A stretch of 64,000 nt of DNA from an uncultured delta proteobacterium (GTDB taxonomy: Bacteria > Desulfobacterota > Desulfobulbia > Desulfobulbales > Desulfocapsaceae): contig CAIUQR010000088.1 in the NCBI GenBank assembly GCA_903901335.1, forward strand, positions 94,690-158,689, given 5' to 3'. Below the pieces are notes generated by a model. That model had not been told where the DNA came from. It did not search any database and saw only the letters and a program-made list of their open reading frames with translations. Within the stretch, counting starts at the first letter, position 1. The number at the start of each line of letters is the position of its first letter. This document shows positions 54,821 through 62,080 of this stretch, in pieces. A program made the position numbers and the translations under genes.

Positions 54821-55058
54821 TCCATCGGCTTTGAGGATTTGGCATGGTGGATACAACAGGATCGTAAACAAGCCCTTCGTATTATCAAATTGATCAAGGA
54901 AATCCGAGCGGACCCCATTTGAAGGAACGGGTAAGCCCGAGGCGTTAAAGCATGAACTTGCCGGATGCTGGTCACGACGCATCGACCAGGAGCACCGCTT
55001 GGTGTATGAGGTCAAAGAGGACAAAATTAGGATCCTGGCTTGCCGATACCACTATTAA
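54801..55058 (+). pseudogene. yoeB: YoeB-like toxin with two compensating frameshifts
   Basis: Corrected reading gives [80 protein letters not shown], an almost complete YoeB (ribosome-dependent mRNA interferase) with its catalytic Glu, Arg and C-terminal HY. The DNA lacks one base near 54831 (GCTTTGAGG instead of GCTTTTGAGG) and has an extra A near 54916 (CCCCATTTGAA). The overall frame from the GTG at 54801 to the TAA at 55056 is kept (86 codons), but the middle 28 codons are shifted and contain a stop. The toxin is therefore inactive as sequenced, unless this is a sequencing error. Confidence 0.8.
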
Positions 55059-55059
55059 A

Positions 55060-55524
55060 AGTGGCACAGCCTGGAAATAAAGGCTGTGTGGGGAAGTGGT
55101 TGCGTTTCAGCCCTGCCGGATATTGCTCCATCCGCCGCAAAGCCCGGCAAGACCTTCACTCCACCGCTTATAAACTCCCGCCCGCCCGTACGCTCCAAGG
55201 CCGGTTGTATCCTGTAGGGTGCAATGAAGCTCCCTGATTGCCAGACTGCGGTTAAAGAAAAAAGAACAGTCTGACAGTCAGTCCGCTCGCATAATGTAAC
55301 TTATGTTAAGTTGCTGTTGTTATTTATTATTTGTGGTTGATCAAGAGTGTGGTGGTTGTTCTTGGTGCGGGGTATTGCTGATGGGCCACTGCAACATAAG
55401 TGGGCATTATGCGACATTGTCACCTTTGCTCCGCTCGGAGGGTGGGGGTTTGGGTAGGTTGGCTCGTAGTTTGTCGCTACGCGAAAGGAAAAAACTCAAC
55501 AAAAGCCAACAGGTTCTTTGATCT
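55060..55524. other. gene-poor stretch with inverted repeats
   Basis: No supported gene. CACAGCCT/AGGCTGTG (about 55065-55088) is a terminator-like stem after yoeB. A 20-nt sequence CGCATAATGTAACTTATGTT (55288-55307) recurs inverted, with three mismatching central bases and one extra base, at 55393-55413. Such paired ends can mark a small inserted element of about 125 nt. Confidence 0.4.
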
Positions 55525-56193
55525 CTATCTCATGGGTTCATCATGCTTTGTTATTGTCATTATTTTCTTTTCAAGAAAGCTCCCGTCTTTTGCTTCATAC
55601 GCTGTACTGTTCTCAATCAAACCTATTCCAGAGGCATATTTCCATGTGAGGACCTCTTTTGGAGTAAAATTTGATAAGCATTCTACTTTTATGACTTTCC
55701 TATCTTTTATAAATAATTTTTCATCATAAATACTTGCAATTTTACAGGCCCAAGAAACTTGTTTCTCTTTTAATTTTGATAAGTCTTGGCTATTTTTTAC
55801 TTCACCCATTATTCCTTTAATTTCCCAGTTTGTCGCCATTTGTAATGGTTTCATAAGCAATACACTTTCTTTTGAACCATCACTTTTGACTATCCTGTCA
55901 GCCATAAGATGTAACGTATACTTATTAGCAGTAGATAGCGGCAATTCTAAATTTTTCTTTTTTAGAGTGTCTGAGAAGTACATAATTTCTTCCAGCTCAA
56001 TTGTGCTCTTGTCATTTATTGGGTGGCTAGAAATTTCAATATGGTCACAGGGGAATTCACAACTATACGTGTTTTTAACACCAGGGCCAGGTGCAAAAAA
56101 ATTGATTAAACTCAATTCATCCCCGTAAGAAGTTCCTGATAATATTAACATAAAAATTAATATATTAGCCAACTTAAATATCTTAGAATCCAC
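55525..56193 (-). CDS. exported protein of unknown function
   Basis: A 222-residue protein with a signal peptide (KLANILIFMLILSGTSYG) and a beta-rich body. CEFPCDHIEIS near residue 46 has two Cys. Segments such as VSWACKIASIYDEKLFIKDRKV and TWKYASGIGLIENSTAYE remind of DUF3108-like periplasmic folds, also suspected for the protein at 9530, but similarity is weak. The DNA is AT-rich compared with the core. It is 53 nt downstream of the gene at 56247. Confidence 0.65.
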   Translation of the reverse strand: MDSKIFKLANILIFMLILSGTSYGDELSLINFFAPGPGVKNTYSCEFPCDHIEISSHPINDKSTIELEEIMYFSDTLKKKNLELPLSTANKYTLHLMADRIVKSDGSKESVLLMKPLQMATNWEIKGIMGEVKNSQDLSKLKEKQVSWACKIASIYDEKLFIKDRKVIKVECLSNFTPKEVLTWKYASGIGLIENSTAYEAKDGSFLEKKIMTITKHDEPMR

Positions 56194-56246
56194 TGGTTAC
56201 CGTCTCCCCTGTTCCTGGATTAGATGTCCACCAATTGCTGCATTTT

Positions 56247-56780
56247 TTAGGACTTTTTTGCGTCGATCCTTGTGGGTGCGTTTCCTGTAGAAAAACCCAA
56301 GGCCCGTACAACTTTGGAATTTCGGACTGCTGATAGTTTTGCTGATGATTCATCAGATTTATAGGCTTTACGAGCTTCTTTCATCTTTTCATCCAATTCA
56401 AAATATTTGCTTTCAAATTCTCTTAGCCGATTAAGCTCTATTCGAGTCTTTTTAATATATCCCTTTACATTATCAAAAAGCTGTTCAGGTATTTTACATT
56501 TTTCGAGATCCTGCACCCAACCCGGATCAGGACCCCCGCTTAAATTAAATTCTACTGCGTCAGGATCTATAAAAAAAGCATATTCGGAAAAAGCATCAGA
56601 TACAGGATGTAGGTACGGTGGTATTAGTGAATATAATTCGATGCGAAGATCTTCCCAATTCTCAGGATCAAAATTGGTCAGCCCAATTAATTTGGCATAT
56701 TTTGCTACCGCTTCCTTTGGGTTTGTTGAATGTAATCTGGCTGCTTCTTTGGCAAAATTTACTTTCTCTTCTTCAAGCAT
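56247..56780 (-). CDS. unknown protein, helical, island cargo
   Basis: A 177-residue protein, acidic and helical, without signal peptide or membrane helix. SDAFSEYAFFIDPDAVEFNLSGGPDPGWVQDLEK in the middle is followed by a long coiled coil (YIKKTRIELNRLREFESKYFELDEKMKEARKAY). I do not recognise a family. It lies 19 nt downstream of the integrase stop, both on the minus strand. Confidence 0.6.
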   Translation of the reverse strand: MLEEEKVNFAKEAARLHSTNPKEAVAKYAKLIGLTNFDPENWEDLRIELYSLIPPYLHPVSDAFSEYAFFIDPDAVEFNLSGGPDPGWVQDLEKCKIPEQLFDNVKGYIKKTRIELNRLREFESKYFELDEKMKEARKAYKSDESSAKLSAVRNSKVVRALGFSTGNAPTRIDAKKS

Positions 56781-56799
56781 CGCCTTTCCCCCAAGAAAT

Positions 56800-58011
56800 T
56801 TATCCCTTCAGTGTTTCTTTCAAAGAAAACAAATAATCAGCCCACCACTGCATCATTTTATCTCTTTCCGGCATGTACTCACTGCGATGATATGCCGCCC
56901 GGACCTGGTTCCTTTCTCTGTGGGCAAGCTGCCGCTCGATAGCATCCGGAATAAATCCCGCTTCGTTGGCAATGGTCGAGAAGACCTCTCTGAATCCGTG
57001 AACCGTTGCTTTTCCGTGATATCCCATCCGATACATCGCATAAAGGAGCGTGTTTTCACTGAGCTGCTTATTGATTACCGAACGGATACCAGGAAAGACA
57101 AAGCCGTTATCCCCGAAAAGGATTTTCATCCTGTTGAGAATTGCCACCGCCTGCTTCGAGAGCGGGACATTGTGCGCCATTTTCATCTTCATTCGCTCTG
57201 CCGGGATTTTCCAGATACAGGCATCAAGGTCAATCTCGTTCCAGGTCGCGCCTCGTACCTCTCCAGTTCTGGTCGCTGTCAGGATGGCAAATTCAAGAGC
57301 AAGTTTTGTTGTGATATGAATATCTGCTGAGATCAAGGTCTGAAGAAATTTCGGCAATTCTTCGGGGCTGATCATCGGATGATGCTGAACGGGTCTCTTT
57401 TTTACGACACCCTTCATTTCAGTAGCAGGGTTGTATGTTGCCCTGCCAGTTTGGACAGCATAGCGGAAAACAGCAGTCATGCGTTCGAGAACCTTCTGAG
57501 CGACCACAAGAGCATCCCTTGACTCAATCGTCCCGAGAATGTCCATGATCATTGGCGGAGTGATCTGGTCAATGGCAACTCGACCAATTGCCGGAAAAAC
57601 ATCGGCGCGAAGGGTCTCGATGACTGCCATTGCGTGACCTTTTGACCACCTGCCTTTTCCCCTGTCATGCCACTCATAGGCGATATTTTCAAAGCTATTG
57701 AGAACCGCCAAAATTTTTTTCTCTTTCTCCTGCTTAAGAGACTGTTTAACGCTTTGGCGCTCCTTGCTTGGGTTTATGCCAGCTCTGACTTTCTGCCGCA
57801 TAGCCTCACCTTCAACCCTGGCCGCAAGAAGGGTCATAAGTGGGTACACTCCAATAACCAGTACTGATTCTGTACCCGCTATTTTGTAACGGTAGCGCCA
57901 GGTCTTTTTTCCGGCAGGAGAAATGTGCAGGAATAACCCTTTACCATCGTTCAGCTTATAAGGGCGTTCTTTCGGTTTTGCGTTCTTAACTTCAGGATCT
58001 GTAAGGGGCAT
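56800..58011 (-). CDS. P4-type tyrosine integrase (DUF4102)
   Basis: A 403-residue integrase. The N-terminal DUF4102 arm-binding domain (LTDPEVKNAKPKERPYKLNDGKGLFLHISPAGKKTWRYRYK) is followed by a SAM-like domain and a catalytic domain with Arg in ILTATRTGEVRGATW, the HxxR box HGFREVFSTIANEAGF, His in IERQLAHRERNQVRAAYHR and the nucleophile in RSEYMPERDKMMQWW. It should integrate at the 3' end of a tRNA gene by recombination at the 17-bp site at 58200. It is complete, so the island may still be mobile. Confidence 0.95.
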   Translation of the reverse strand: MPLTDPEVKNAKPKERPYKLNDGKGLFLHISPAGKKTWRYRYKIAGTESVLVIGVYPLMTLLAARVEGEAMRQKVRAGINPSKERQSVKQSLKQEKEKKILAVLNSFENIAYEWHDRGKGRWSKGHAMAVIETLRADVFPAIGRVAIDQITPPMIMDILGTIESRDALVVAQKVLERMTAVFRYAVQTGRATYNPATEMKGVVKKRPVQHHPMISPEELPKFLQTLISADIHITTKLALEFAILTATRTGEVRGATWNEIDLDACIWKIPAERMKMKMAHNVPLSKQAVAILNRMKILFGDNGFVFPGIRSVINKQLSENTLLYAMYRMGYHGKATVHGFREVFSTIANEAGFIPDAIERQLAHRERNQVRAAYHRSEYMPERDKMMQWWADYLFSLKETLKG

Positions 58012-58029
58012 GGTGGTTTATCCAAAAAT

Positions 58030-58087
58030 GGGTACATTTTTAGCGGGTACGTGGAGTCCAATTCCATATACTCACTGATGTACCCAC
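58030..58087. other. integrase arm-type repeats, right end
   Basis: TGTACCCAC (58079-58087) and the inverted forms GGGTACA (58030-58036) and GGGTAC (58045-58050) lie between the integrase start and the attachment site, matching the pair at 52791-52811. Confidence 0.6.
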
Positions 58088-58134
58088 TATATTTCTGGAT
58101 GTCGATACATTTCGTTGAACTTCATCGGACAACA

Positions 58135-58169
58135 AAAAACCCGCAATCCTTTTCAGGGTGCGGGTTTTT
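58135..58169. terminator. intrinsic terminator near the right attachment site
   Basis: AAAAACCCGCA (58135-58145) and TGCGGGTTTTT (58159-58169) form an 11-bp stem with a 13-nt loop and a T-run in both directions. It lies 30 nt left of the 17-bp site, as the terminator at 52646 lies next to the left copy. Confidence 0.8.
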
Positions 58170-58199
58170 GAACTTCTTTAAACTTCTTTGATTTATCAA

Positions 58200-58216
58200 A
58201 TGGTGCGAAGGCGAGA
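58200..58216 (-). other. attachment site, right copy
   Basis: Second copy of ATGGTGCGAAGGCGAGA. What follows (cacatattttatatata) is not a tRNA body, so this copy is a junction between two inserted elements rather than the regenerated tRNA gene. Confidence 0.75.
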
Positions 58217-58276
58217 CACATATTTTATATATAACTTATTTGTATTATGATATATAATAAATATTATTGAGTTTGT

Positions 58277-58300
58277 GTATCCCTAAAAGTATCCCTAAAA
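58277..58300 (+). repeat. perfect tandem 12-bp repeat, arm-site-like
   Basis: GTATCCCTAAAA occurs twice head to tail (58277-58288, 58289-58300), about 65 nt right of the attachment site. The position is like the arm sites of the left island, but the sequence differs, which suggests a second integrase specificity. Confidence 0.65.
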
Positions 58301-58394
58301 TGTTTTAACCTTTATTTCAACTCCAACCAGTCCTATGATTGCTCCAAACATACTCCCCGGTCCGATGTTGGTCAAGGTGTCGTAACATCTGTGA

Positions 58395-58598
58395 AAGTAT
58401 TCGGCTCACAGAGACTTCCGTCCTGACTTTATTGAACACCAATTAGCACATACAGTTCGCGATCCACTGGGCAGGGTATACAACAGGACGGCCCACCTTC
58501 CCGAAAGAAAGAAGATGATGCAGGCCTGGGCTGACTATTTGGACCGACTCAAATCTGTTGAAAAAAATAATATTGTGCCAATTCGGGTGGCAGCGTAA
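58395..58598 (+). pseudogene. C-terminal remnant of a second P4-type integrase
   Basis: After a stop, an open frame reads HRDFRPDFIEHQLAHTVRDP, then LGRVYNRTAHLPERKKMMQAWADYLDRL and ends VPIRVAA. IEHQLAH...YNR...ERKKMMQAWADYL is the end of DUF4102-type integrases, including the nucleophilic Tyr. The N-terminal 330 residues are missing. The fragment points away from the attachment site, in the direction opposite to the intact integrase. Confidence 0.85.
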
Positions 58599-58602
58599 CA
58601 AA

Positions 58603-58935
58603 TCACCCAGGATTAATAGTAAATCCTTTCGGCTTCTTGGTCTCTAAACCTTTCGGAGGATAATAGTCAAAGCCCACCTTTTTACAGAAATGACCAGCAA
58701 ATTTTGAGAAATTTTGAACGATTTCTGTGGCACTTTCCAAAAGTACCCTCGCTTCTTCAACCGTTATCCCTTGTCCAGGCTCGCCCATAGAGTATCGAAG
58801 TTTACTTTCAGCCATGTCAAGTTGCCGGACAATATTTACCATCATGATGTTCAAAGGATGCTTCAACTCTATGGTCTTTGCCCTACGTTCTCGCGAGACA
58901 GCTTTATTCTTGATCCTGATCTCCTGTGTCTTCAT
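58603..58935 (-). CDS. small unknown protein, island gene
   Basis: A 110-residue protein starting MKTQEIRIKNKAVSRERRAK. The middle is helical (HPLNIMMVNIVRQLDMAESKLRYSM) and the end is GFDYYPPKGLETKKPKGF. AAGGA precedes the ATG. No known family is recognised. Confidence 0.5.
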   Translation of the reverse strand: MKTQEIRIKNKAVSRERRAKTIELKHPLNIMMVNIVRQLDMAESKLRYSMGEPGQGITVEEARVLLESATEIVQNFSKFAGHFCKKVGFDYYPPKGLETKKPKGFTINPG

Positions 58936-59003
58936 GTTTTTTTTCCTTGTAGTTTGTTCGAGTGAGACAAAAAACCTCTCCGCGCAAAGAAGCTTTTATA
59001 AAC

Positions 59004-59101
59004 CTTCACTTAAATTCACTCAGCTTCACCTAACTTCATTTACCCACCATCATGGTGGCATTGTCGGTGGCATATGTGGTGGTATAACCAACACATATGC
59101 C
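59004..59101. repeat. iteron-like array followed by two palindromes
   Basis: Four imperfect 10-bp repeats in tandem: CTTCACTTAA, ATTCACTCAG, CTTCACCTAA, CTTCATTTAC (59004-59043). They are directly followed by CCACCAT-C-ATGGTGG (59044-59058) and by GGCATATGTG...CACATATGCC (59069-59101). Iterons next to palindromes are typical for a replication origin or partition site, in line with the replisome-organiser gene at 60546. Confidence 0.55.
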
Positions 59102-59899
59102 ATTATTTTTAATTGACATCAATATCCGATAAAGAGTATAGATTGTCAATAACAATTGATTCCGATCGATACGATGGGGTCAAGGCAAACATCATGTAAA
59201 GGTGAAGAAGACAACCATAATAACCGTCCGGGAATTCCGCACTGTTCTGGCACTCGGACGATGAAACGAAGATCTGTGAAAGGGCAGCTCCATCACTAGG
59301 TCTCCGGCTCGGAAGGCAACGTTGCTCCGTTGAGAACCGTCCGGTAAAAATCGAGGGACCCGCTGTGAGCATAAATGGTCAGCGCAGGTCTGTTCTCAAG
59401 GTATTTTGTACCGCCCCCCGAAGCCCCATGATCAGGCAGAAGAGGGTTGAGAACCCCGCCGGTTCTCTGCTTTAACACAAAGCAGAGAGACTTAATTGCC
59501 CTTCTTTCGGGCACAGGCAACTACCGACAAAAATAAATAATGAGCCAACTGCCTGCATGGAGGCAAGGAACTCTTCCCAGAGTCGGCAATGAAACCGTTG
59601 CCGGACATACACAAGAGCACGTTTCTTTGGGCAATCGGGCTTGGCCTGCGCAAGCAAACCAAGCAGCGCCCCGAGGGAATAAAGCTCGCCACAAACATTC
59701 GATAGGGCGTTAGCATAGAGCCTGCAGGGGAAACTGTCTCTGCATAAAAGACTCCTTCGTCGGCTTGCTATCCCTGTCTATCTGCCTGGATCCTTCTAAT
59801 TTCTCATCAGTTCAACCCTGTCGTATCGTAAAAAGGAAGCCGGAATAGTCCGGACTTCCCCAGCGGAATCTCCTGATCACCTCAAAAAGGAGATATGTC
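59102..59899. other. gene-poor region with hairpins
   Basis: No confident gene. TCTCTGCTTT/AAAGCAGAGA with a 5-nt loop (59464-59488) could be a terminator or small-RNA element. A 38-codon frame at 59589-59705 (starting MKPLPDIHKSTFLWAIGLG) continues an open frame from upstream and may be a gene fragment. Confidence 0.4.
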
Positions 59900-60196
59900 A
59901 TGGCACACCTTAGACAAAAGGACAGCCGGCGGTTTCGCATTCAATTTACACTGCCTCACCCATTGTATGAACTCTATCAGCAGACTCTGGAACGGGCCAA
60001 AAAACACCGTGCCAGTATCAATTTCGGCCCCGAGTTCTCGGAGTGGTTTGGCAACCAATTGGAGCAGATCAACCGCGAACTTGCCGCGCTTGAAAAACGA
60101 CAGAAGGGCATTCCGGTCAAGCAATTCTCAGCCGAAACAGATCGTTCGCTCTTCAATAGCAACCTGTCGGCTGACCGGAAGGCCAATATCAATTGA
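59900..60196 (+). CDS. small mobile-element protein
   Basis: A 98-residue basic protein, MAHLRQKDSRRFRIQFTLPH, HPLYELYQQTLERAKKHRASINFGPEFSEWFGNQLEQINRELAALEK. The helical pattern fits a ribbon-helix-helix-like or relaxosome accessory protein, but this is a guess. AAGGAG lies upstream of the ATG. First gene of a rightward operon reaching 63600. Confidence 0.6.
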   Translation: MAHLRQKDSRRFRIQFTLPHPLYELYQQTLERAKKHRASINFGPEFSEWFGNQLEQINRELAALEKRQKGIPVKQFSAETDRSLFNSNLSADRKANIN

Positions 60197-60271
60197 ACCG
60201 GTCATTGAGGGAGAATGGTAATTCCCCCTCATCCTGAAAAGCAAGTAATGAATTACACGGAGGCAGTTCGT

Positions 60272-60571
60272 ATGGAAGCAATATCAGCAAACACCCTCTT
60301 ACCGGCAACCGGCTTCGTCCGAATATGGAACATAGTCGGCGACTCCAAAAGCAATCCGCCAATTCCTGCAATCATTCCGGTATCAAGAAGCACTTGGTGG
60401 GCCGGAGTCAAATCCGGCCGCTACCCCTCGCCGATAAAGCTCGGTCCTCGGATTACCGCCTGGCGGGTCGAGGATATTCGCAGACTGATATCTGACAGCA
60501 ACTCGTTCCAGAATAATTCAGGAACGGATATCGAGGGTAACGCCGATGGAATGGATAAAAGTCATGTGTAA
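60272..60571 (+). CDS. AlpA-like excisionase/regulator
   Basis: A 99-residue protein with a MerR-like winged HTH of the AlpA type: GFVRIWNIVGD, then VSRSTWWAGVKSGRYPSPIKLGPRITAWRVEDIRRLI. AlpA proteins control integrase genes or act as excisionase. A 15-residue insertion (SKSNPPIPAIIP) before the recognition helix is unusual. The ATG at 60272 has GGAGG 8 nt upstream. It overlaps the next gene by 26 nt. Confidence 0.82.
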   Translation: MEAISANTLLPATGFVRIWNIVGDSKSNPPIPAIIPVSRSTWWAGVKSGRYPSPIKLGPRITAWRVEDIRRLISDSNSFQNNSGTDIEGNADGMDKSHV

Positions 60572-61535
60572 TATCCTCGACCATAGAAAGATCAAAATGA
60601 TCCGTGGTAGGCCGGATGGAGACACCCTCGTCCTGCTCTGGCTCCTGATGCTCACCGAGGCTGGCAAATGCAACCGCGGTGGCTACCTGATGGTCTCGGA
60701 CGACTACCCGTATACCGAGGAGATTTTGAATACCATTACGGGGATTTCTCTACCCACGGTCCGCCTCGGACTCGATGCCTTTGCCCAACTGGGCATGATT
60801 GACAGGAAAGATGGAGCCATCTTCATCAAGAACTGGGGAAAGTATCAGAGTGAAGACAAACTGGAAGCACGCCGGGAAAAAGAGAGGCTCCGGCAGCAGC
60901 GGCATCGAGCCAAAGAGAGGGAGAAAATAAACGCCCTGCCACCCCCGGATCCAGTGTCACGTGACAGCGAAACGTTACTGTCACGTGACGTCACGCTTGA
61001 GAACAGACAAGACAAGAGTAGAGAAGAAAAGACAACAACAGAGAAGGCCCGACTGTTGCTGTCGGGAACTTCTCTTGGGAAAATCTCCGACCGGGAATTG
61101 GAGGGTCTTGTCAAGCGACATGGTCCCGAACGGCTCTTGCAGGTTGCCGATGTTGCCGCCGAGATGTGGAGACGTGATCACGTAGACCGACATAACCCCG
61201 GAGGGTACCTCCATTCCCTTTGTTGTTCTCTGGTGCCACCTGGCTGGTATGTCCCTATTGAAGAACGCCTCAGGAGGAGTCAGGAGGCATGTCAGCGGCA
61301 AAAGGAAAGAGAAGATGAGGTATCTGTGCATTCCCGCAATGAAGAGCAAAAAAACATCGCCATGGATGCCTTATGGGTTTCGTTTTCTGATGAAAAGCGT
61401 GAGGTGTACCTGAAGAAGGCCAGTGACGATATGCCAAAAGTCATCAGGCCCTCTCTGGAGGTAACAACGGTAATGGCCAAATTATTTGCGTGGGAGGATC
61501 AAACCTGTAGCCATGAGTGCGGTGCTCACCAGTGA
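60546..61535 (+). CDS. phage replisome organiser-like protein
   Basis: A 329-residue protein with an N-terminal phage_rep_org domain: MEWIKVMCNILDHRKIKMIRGRPDGDTLVLLWLLMLTEAGKCNRGGYLM, GISLPTVRLGLDAFAQLGMIDRKDGAIFIKNWGKYQSEDKLEARREKERLRQQRHR. This winged-helix fold initiates replication in phages and elements. A basic linker and a C-terminal helical domain follow. It implies that the element can replicate autonomously after excision; that is an inference. Confidence 0.85.
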   Translation: MEWIKVMCNILDHRKIKMIRGRPDGDTLVLLWLLMLTEAGKCNRGGYLMVSDDYPYTEEILNTITGISLPTVRLGLDAFAQLGMIDRKDGAIFIKNWGKYQSEDKLEARREKERLRQQRHRAKEREKINALPPPDPVSRDSETLLSRDVTLENRQDKSREEKTTTEKARLLLSGTSLGKISDRELEGLVKRHGPERLLQVADVAAEMWRRDHVDRHNPGGYLHSLCCSLVPPGWYVPIEERLRRSQEACQRQKEREDEVSVHSRNEEQKNIAMDALWVSFSDEKREVYLKKASDDMPKVIRPSLEVTTVMAKLFAWEDQTCSHECGAHQ

Positions 61536-61586
61536 CGCAGGGTCATTGCGTCGTGAAGAAAGTGAATCTGTGCCGGTCAACTTCCG

Positions 61587-61737
61587 CACAGATTCTCGCG
61601 CTTGCGCGCGTAGCGGAAATTGAGGGGGCGCTGTCGCTTTTGCCATCGTCTTTGTTGTTCGGTCTCCGCAGACGTTGGCAGCGCTCTTGGCGCCCCGAAA
61701 TTTCCGCGCTGTGTCAGCCTGCGCCGACACAGCGCGG
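61587..61737. other. GC-rich structured region, possible oriT/oriV
   Basis: Between two genes: GCGGAAATT (61613-61621) pairs with AATTTCCGC (61699-61707); CCGCGCTGTGTC (61704-61715) pairs perfectly over 12 bp with GACACAGCGCGG (61726-61737). A CGCGCTTGCGCGCG run lies before them. Such nested inverted repeats are found at nick or replication sites. I do not accept the overlapping ORFs here. Confidence 0.45.
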
Positions 61738-61795
61738 AACCAAAACCATCGCCAGATTGCTGTGACTGGCGCGACAATAGGAGGAGGACGAGGTT

Positions 61796-62071
61796 ATGGG
61801 TAGAGAAGATGAGACATTTGATGCGCGGGTGGAGGTCACCCGTATCCGCTTGCGGCGTATAGAAGCAAGGAGAAAGCTCTTTCGCAAAAGCCGTCTTGAT
61901 CGGTACCGGGTCGAACTGCTGGCCATGAAGCAGGCTGGCGCCTCCTGCGCCGATCTTGCCGAGTGGCTGCGGGTCAGCCACCGCTGCAAGATTCATCGCA
62001 GCACCATTGACCGCTACCTGAAAAAGCTTCCGGAGTTGAATGAGGCAGAACAAAAGACAATCCATCCATGA
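61796..62071 (+). CDS. small HTH protein of the element
   Basis: A 91-residue basic protein. The C-terminal half (LLAMKQAGASCADLAEWLRVSHRCKIHRSTIDRYLKKLPEL) forms a helix-turn-helix; the N-terminus is Arg-rich (RVEVTRIRLRRIEARRKLFRKSRLDRY). It is probably a DNA-binding regulator or mobilisation accessory protein. GAGGAGG precedes the ATG; the integrase follows 9 nt later. Confidence 0.65.
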   Translation: MGREDETFDARVEVTRIRLRRIEARRKLFRKSRLDRYRVELLAMKQAGASCADLAEWLRVSHRCKIHRSTIDRYLKKLPELNEAEQKTIHP

Positions 62072-62080
62072 GGTGAAAAC

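Noticed and set aside
58200..58290. Possible complete tRNA-Leu gene at the right attachment site
   Set aside because: The adjacent DNA is AT-rich and cannot fold as a tRNA; only the 3' end is present.
59004..59043. CRISPR array
   Set aside because: The repeats are 10 bp, directly adjacent and imperfect, without spacers; an iteron-like array fits better. No cas gene is in the window.
61577..62065. 162-codon minus-strand frame over the GC-rich repeat region
   Set aside because: It runs through the inverted repeats and antisense to the HTH gene, which has a strong ribosome-binding site; no domain is visible.
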